NCBI GenBank assembly: GCA_021162225.1
Contig: JAGGZB010000079.1
Coordinates: forward strand, 1-7,901
Length of the DNA: 7,901 nucleotides
Reading direction: 5' to 3'
From: Candidatus Bathyarchaeota archaeon
Lineage (GTDB): Archaea; Thermoproteota; Bathyarchaeia; Bathyarchaeales; DTEX01
Positions 4,727 through 7,901 of the stretch are shown piece after piece. A program made the position numbers and the translations under genes. A model generated the notes under the pieces. That model saw only the letters and a list, made by a program, of their open reading frames with translations. It made no database searches and had not been told where the DNA came from. Within the stretch, counting starts at the first letter, position 1; every line of letters starts with the position of its first letter.

Positions 4727-6202
4727 ATGAGGCTCTTCAAGAAGACTGGCAACACCATGCATATTTTATGCTTTCCAGATGAAGAGGTTGAGAAGGGAGA
4801 ATATTTAATCATAAAGGACGAGAGAGCTCGCAAGTCGATGATTGTTCAAGTGATAGATATTGAATTTGCAAACGTACCCGGCGTAATGGAGGAGATACTT
4901 CGTTCTTCAGGCATTGAAGAGTTCGTTGAAGGCGAAGATAATGATCCATTAGATGTCGCGTCGCATATACTATACATACAAGATGCTCGTCTGCTTATAT
5001 GTAAGGTTCACGGAACTATAGTTAACGGTGAGCTTATACCCGAGAGTTCGTGGCTTCCCTCAAGAACGCATTCAACAATACGCAAGATCCCGACCGAGTC
5101 GCTTGTGAAGCTAGCTAATATTGGAGGAAGCCTTCCGATAATGATTGGGAAAACGCGGGATTCCTTTCCGCTGGCTATTGATGCTCGTCAGCTAGATGGT
5201 CGATTAAGCATAATCACAGGTAAAAAAGGAACAGGTAAATCGCATCTCTCAAAGATACTCGCCTTGGGTCTTGTTGACTACGGCGCGACTGTTGTAATTC
5301 TAGACCTTAACGGAGAATACACTAATCTTGGATATAGCTTGGATGGGTCGAAAAACAAATATTACGATAAGATTCACGTTTTATCTCCTGGTAAAACCTT
5401 CAAGGTAACCCTATACCAGACTAATCTCTACGTGATCATGAGAACGCTTGTATATGCCCTGGGGCTTCCGGGAACATCAGCTCGCGAGTTCCGCCGCATA
5501 TGGAAGTTTCTTGAAAAAACGGGAAGATTGACACTTCATGATCTTGGAGAGGCCATACAAAACTGGAAATGTAATCAACATGTTAAAGACGCATTATATT
5601 CACGGTATTCAGCGCTCGTTAATTCTGGATTCTTCACTGATAACATGGCTGAGGCGACAGATTTTGAAAAGTTGCTCCGCAAAACTGAAAGGAACGGCGG
5701 GGGAATAATAGTAATAGATCTAAGTGACACTTCACCCTCGGATCGTCAAATAGTTGTGGAATATGTTCTCGCAAAGATTCAAGAGACACTTTCTCAGTGG
5801 AAGATAAGAGCGGTCTTCCTATTCGCCGAGGAAGCTCATCTCTACTTAAAGGAGACCTACTGGGACGATATAGTCACAAGAATGCGACATTTTGGACTCT
5901 TCACAACTTTCATAACGAACCAGCCGAACACAATACATGAGAATATCTATCGCCAAGCTGACAATATCTTTCTTTTAAATTTCGTTAATGAGCATGATCT
6001 TCAGATAATCTCTAGGGCAGCAAGGGCGGATGCTGAGACTGTAACCTCAATTGTACGTGATTTGCCTCCTCATCACTGCCTCTTACTGGGAAAAGTGGTG
6101 AAAGATTTCCCGATGATAGTGAAGATTAGATCTTTAGATGTAAAGACAATGGGTCAGACGAGGTTCTTCTTTACAGAAAAAAGGGAAGGCTCGAATTTTT
6201 AG
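4727..6202 (+). CDS. herA: HerA-type hexameric DNA translocase ATPase
   Basis: A 491-residue HerA/FtsK-superfamily ATPase that drives DNA through the NurA nuclease. Residues 1-155 are a beta-rich N-terminal region (HAS-barrel position) including VEKGEYLII, MIVQVIDIEFANVPG and LLICKVHGTIVNGE. Walker A is GKKGTGKSH (165-173, Lys171) and is followed by VVILDLNGEY (189-198), typical of HerA. A helical insertion covers about 230-320. IIVIDLSD (327-334) precedes the Walker B AVFLFAEEAH (362-371, Glu368/369). The sensor motif TNQP is at 397-400 and the probable arginine-finger region is IYRQADNIF (407-415). The C-terminus holds the interface segment up to VVKDFPMIVKIR. The length is normal. ATG at 4727 has GAGGAT ten bases upstream, inside the nurA end. 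The N-terminal region and Walker A differ from Sulfolobus HerA (GATGSGKS as remembered), so this may be a separate HerA lineage. Confidence 0.88.
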   Translation: MRLFKKTGNTMHILCFPDEEVEKGEYLIIKDERARKSMIVQVIDIEFANVPGVMEEILRSSGIEEFVEGEDNDPLDVASHILYIQDARLLICKVHGTIVNGELIPESSWLPSRTHSTIRKIPTESLVKLANIGGSLPIMIGKTRDSFPLAIDARQLDGRLSIITGKKGTGKSHLSKILALGLVDYGATVVILDLNGEYTNLGYSLDGSKNKYYDKIHVLSPGKTFKVTLYQTNLYVIMRTLVYALGLPGTSAREFRRIWKFLEKTGRLTLHDLGEAIQNWKCNQHVKDALYSRYSALVNSGFFTDNMAEATDFEKLLRKTERNGGGIIVIDLSDTSPSDRQIVVEYVLAKIQETLSQWKIRAVFLFAEEAHLYLKETYWDDIVTRMRHFGLFTTFITNQPNTIHENIYRQADNIFLLNFVNEHDLQIISRAARADAETVTSIVRDLPPHHCLLLGKVVKDFPMIVKIRSLDVKTMGQTRFFFTEKREGSNF

Positions 6203-6220
6203 ATATCTATTTACGTTTTT
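6195..6220 (+). terminator. T-rich terminator of nurA-herA
   Basis: Two T runs, 6196-6200 (overlapping the herA stop) and 6215-6219, lie in the 19-bp gap and at the end of the gene, with the small palindrome agatatct (6201-6208) between them. This fits intrinsic archaeal termination on the plus strand. The facing gene ends at 6222, so the two transcripts converge. Confidence 0.45.
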
Positions 6221-6221
6221 C

Positions 6222-6725
6222 CTAGTATACTGAGACTTTCTCAACTCCCTTAACTTTTAGGAGCCTTGGAATAATCTCTCCGGGGATCTTCTTTTCAGCT
6301 ATTAATACAAGCTTCGGCTCCGGAGTTAGTTCAGGGTCATCGACGATTGCTTGTCTTATGCTAATCTCCTTTTCAGCCAACAAGGAGGCCGAACCTGCTA
6401 GAATTCCAGGCATCCGCGCGTCAACAGGGGTTATCTCAATAACTCCAAAATTTAGGTATCTAGCGACTTCCTTAAGCGAAGCTCCTGCTGGCTTCAAGTT
6501 TCTGAAAATCTCTTTGATATCTGGATTTCGCTCAATCATTCTTATTGTGCGAATTACTGTTCTTCTATCGACTCCTGCAACACGGCTTATTTCAGTTATT
6601 GGAATCAAGATCTTATCGCAGTAGATCTTCCCGTTTCTTATGCTGAATCCGTACTGGATAAGTATTCTCGCAACATTAAGTCTCTCAGGGTAACCTTTCA
6701 AGCATTCCGCTACTTTCTTCCACAT
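6222..6725 (-). CDS. HTH + ACT domain regulator of amino-acid metabolism (COG2150 type)
   Basis: A 167-residue archaeal protein of the kind described as a predicted regulator of amino-acid metabolism with an ACT domain. The N-terminal part contains a helix-turn-helix at about 40-66 (ILIPITEISRVAGVDRRTVI), which should contact DNA. Residues 94-167 form an ACT domain: GVIEITPVDARMPGILAGSA, the helix SASLLAEKEISIRQAIVDD, and a last strand around GVEKVSVY. ACT domains commonly bind amino acids as effectors; which one is bound is not visible. ATG at 6725-6723 is used. There is no strong ribosome site, only AGGCG inside a palindrome that overlaps the start codon, so the mRNA may have a very short leader. 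It is a single gene, convergent with herA and 83 bp downstream of the epimerase on the same strand. It is probably unrelated to the repair pair in function. Confidence 0.8.
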   Translation of the reverse strand: MWKKVAECLKGYPERLNVARILIQYGFSIRNGKIYCDKILIPITEISRVAGVDRRTVIRTIRMIERNPDIKEIFRNLKPAGASLKEVARYLNFGVIEITPVDARMPGILAGSASLLAEKEISIRQAIVDDPELTPEPKLVLIAEKKIPGEIIPRLLKVKGVEKVSVY

Positions 6726-6743
6726 TTTTAGACGCCTAAAAAT
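6724..6743. promoter_or_regulatory. 20-bp palindrome over the ACT-regulator start codon, candidate autoregulatory operator
   Basis: The arms atttttag (6724-6731) and ctaaaaat (6736-6743) are exactly complementary around acgc; overall 9 of 10 base pairs match. The site covers the first two bases of the ATG and the 18 bases before it. That position suits an operator for the HTH protein encoded just downstream. A further tttttaga element occurs at 6770-6777 in the same upstream region, possibly a second half-site, though the same AT-rich string also appears at the herA end (6196-6203). Confidence 0.42.
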
Positions 6744-6808
6744 CCAATTATCTGCTTATTATCTTTCCCTTTTTAGATTTTAATTTATCCCGATGCTACC
6801 TAAAGATT

Positions 6809-7624
6809 CTAGCTGAATAACACTCGCTTAAGGGTTTCCAGACTTATAGTTGCTATTCTTTGCGGACCCGGAGAGAAATCAAAGACTTCAACAGATATGA
6901 AACCTTTGTAGCCTATTTCCTTTAAAGCATTTATTATCTGCTTAAAATCCACATTTCCAAATCCAGGTCCCAACATATTGTCGTCATTGGCATGAAAATG
7001 AACAAGGTAGTCTTTACTTATCCTTATGATGTCGGGCAAGGGTCTTCTCTCATCAAGCATGCTGTACACGTCTAAGTTAAGCCTAAAGTTTGTATGGTCG
7101 ATCTTTTCTATTAACCGTATAGCCTCTTCTGCAGTGTTTATAAAATTCGTTAATGATCTAGCTAGAGGCTCAAACGCTATTATAACGTCATAATCCTCAG
7201 CGAACTCGCTACATGCTGAAAATATTTCTTCAGCATACCTCCAAGCCTTTTCCCGAGATATTCCTTTCGGAACATTTCTTTGATTGGGAGATCCAAAAAC
7301 CATGATTTTTCCGCCAATATTGCTTGTGAATTTCACAAGATCGCAAAGATAGCGTTCTGTACGTTTTCTCACGTTTTCACTGGGATGAGTAATATGAAGT
7401 CCTTTAGGACCTCTGAGAAGCCAGTGGGTTCCAACGATCTCCAAGCCATATGAAGAGGCTATATTTTTTATCTCTTCACATTTCTTTCTACTTATATTCC
7501 TAATATCATCCGATATTGTGAATGGAGCTATCTCCACACCTTCATAGCCTATCTTAGAGACAAATCTAAAAACTTCCTCTATCTCCCATCCCCTAAAAAT
7601 CTCGTTGCATATGGAGATCTTCAT
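6809..7624 (-). CDS. Sugar-phosphate isomerase/epimerase-like TIM barrel (AP_endonuc_2 / COG1082)
   Basis: A 271-residue protein of the xylose-isomerase-like TIM-barrel superfamily, covering metal-dependent ketose 3-epimerases, IolE/IolI-type enzymes and endonuclease IV relatives. The first strand MKISICNEIF, the repeated GYEGVEI and GYKGFISVEVF motifs and the length fit an epimerase better than an endonuclease. Four likely metal ligands are visible: Glu152 (AFEPL), Asp185 (NLDVYSM), His211 (HFHANDD) and Glu246 (SVEVF). As I recall, these numbers coincide with those published for Agrobacterium D-psicose 3-epimerase. His67 (GTHW) is a probable substrate contact. The start is ATG at 7624-7622, with GGGGG seven bases upstream on the minus strand. 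The gene diverges from rtcB. There are no other sugar-metabolism genes nearby, so the substrate is unknown. Confidence 0.8.
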   Translation of the reverse strand: MKISICNEIFRGWEIEEVFRFVSKIGYEGVEIAPFTISDDIRNISRKKCEEIKNIASSYGLEIVGTHWLLRGPKGLHITHPSENVRKRTERYLCDLVKFTSNIGGKIMVFGSPNQRNVPKGISREKAWRYAEEIFSACSEFAEDYDVIIAFEPLARSLTNFINTAEEAIRLIEKIDHTNFRLNLDVYSMLDERRPLPDIIRISKDYLVHFHANDDNMLGPGFGNVDFKQIINALKEIGYKGFISVEVFDFSPGPQRIATISLETLKRVLFS

Positions 7625-7658
7625 ACGGATTCCCCCAAACTACGCCATCTTGAAATAG

Positions 7659-7668
7659 TTTATATTAA
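7659..7668. promoter_or_regulatory. TATA element shared by the divergent epimerase and rtcB genes
   Basis: The sequence tttatattaa is TATA-like in both directions. Its centre (about 7663) lies 38 bp before the rtcB ATG and 39 bp before the epimerase ATG. Both distances leave a leader of 12-15 nt carrying a good ribosome site: ggagagg at 7690-7696 for rtcB, and GGGGG (complement of 7632-7636) for the epimerase. No other TATA candidate is present in the 76-bp gap. Confidence 0.55.
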
Positions 7669-7700
7669 TCCATAATAATACTACGGTTTGGAGAGGATCT

Positions 7701-7901
7701 ATGAGTGTCCCACTAGAAAGAATAGATGAATATACTTGGCGTATTCCTAAAAAGTTTAAGCGTGGAATGCGTGTTCCTGGAATGGTCTTCGCTCATGAAG
7801 AATTGCTTTCAAAGATGAAGACCGACCGAACATTGATTCAATGCGCGAATGTAGCGCATCTTCCCGGAATTTATAAGTATGCGATAACCCTGCCAGATGG
7901 A
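7701..7901 (+). CDS. rtcB: RtcB RNA ligase, N-terminal part (cut by window end)
   Basis: The first 67 residues of the archaeal RNA-splicing ligase RtcB, which joins tRNA exon halves with GTP and Mn2+ after intron removal. The fragment begins MSVPLERIDEYTWRIPKKFK and contains RMRVPGMVFAHEELL and NVAHLPGIYKYAITLPDG, the conserved N-terminal hallmarks that lead into the DGHQGYG-type segment. The window ends exactly at PDG, so the metal-binding and guanylylated-histidine motifs are outside. The start ATG at 7701 has ggagagg just upstream. The gene is divergent from the epimerase and shares the TATA region at 7659-7668. Whether the full-length gene carries an intein, as some rtcB genes do, cannot be judged. 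Confidence 0.9.
   Translation, partial: MSVPLERIDEYTWRIPKKFKRGMRVPGMVFAHEELLSKMKTDRTLIQCANVAHLPGIYKYAITLPDG

Noticed and set aside
6358..6624. 88-codon plus-strand ORF
   Set aside because: It is a shadow inside the HTH+ACT regulator gene.
1..7901. CRISPR array, insertion sequence or integrated element
   Set aside because: There are no regularly spaced repeats, no transposase or integrase, no terminal repeats around any gene block, and no obvious change in base or codon use.

Overview
The window reads as chromosomal DNA from an archaeon, probably of the TACK group. The evidence is the gene content: a NurA/HerA pair, an archaeal-type SPOUT (MTH1/CENP-32-like) RNA methyltransferase, an HTH+ACT regulator of the COG2150 kind, the start of an archaeal RtcB, and winged-helix proteins with an archaeal look. 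The signals are also archaeal: TATA-like boxes about 40 bp from start codons, purine-rich Shine-Dalgarno sites, TTG and GTG starts, and T-rich gene ends. The exact lineage cannot be fixed from this sequence. No tRNA, rRNA, insertion sequence, CRISPR array or prophage gene was seen.

Layout. (1) 2-193 (+) is the tail of a small protein cut by the window edge, possibly Sm-like. It converges on a SPOUT RNA methyltransferase at 334-1206 (-). (2) About 300 bp of AT-rich DNA full of inverted repeats (1207-1505) separates this gene from a tandem pair of winged-helix paralogues at 1506-2021 and 2022-2513 (+). The pair has a clear TATA box and a 22-bp imperfect palindrome just after the predicted transcription start. 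(3) Facing it is a two-gene unit on the minus strand: a third protein with the same kind of N-terminal module and a winged helix (3099-3524), followed by a TudS-type iron-sulfur desulfidase (2537-3067). (4) Divergent from that unit are nurA (3633-4721) and herA (4727-6202), 5 bp apart, encoding a DNA-end-processing nuclease and its hexameric translocase. The 108-bp divergent region holds a perfect 14-bp palindrome abutting a TATA box that reads as a TATA element on both strands. (5) An HTH+ACT amino-acid-metabolism regulator at 6222-6725 (-) has a near-perfect 20-bp palindrome over its start codon. (6) A xylose-isomerase-like TIM-barrel epimerase at 6809-7624 (-) diverges from rtcB (7701 onward, +, cut by the window end). 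One TATA element lies midway between their start codons.

How it may work. The nurA-herA pair is the core functional unit. It has no mre11 or rad50 beside it here, and it faces a possible local regulator (winged helix) transcribed together with a thio-nucleobase-type desulfidase. Three of the four regulator genes or units have a palindrome in or beside their own promoter, which suggests autoregulation. RNA metabolism is a second theme (SPOUT methyltransferase, RtcB, possibly the Sm-like fragment and TudS), but these genes are not one operon.

Functions are assigned from motifs recognised by eye. No database search, folding or alignment program was run.
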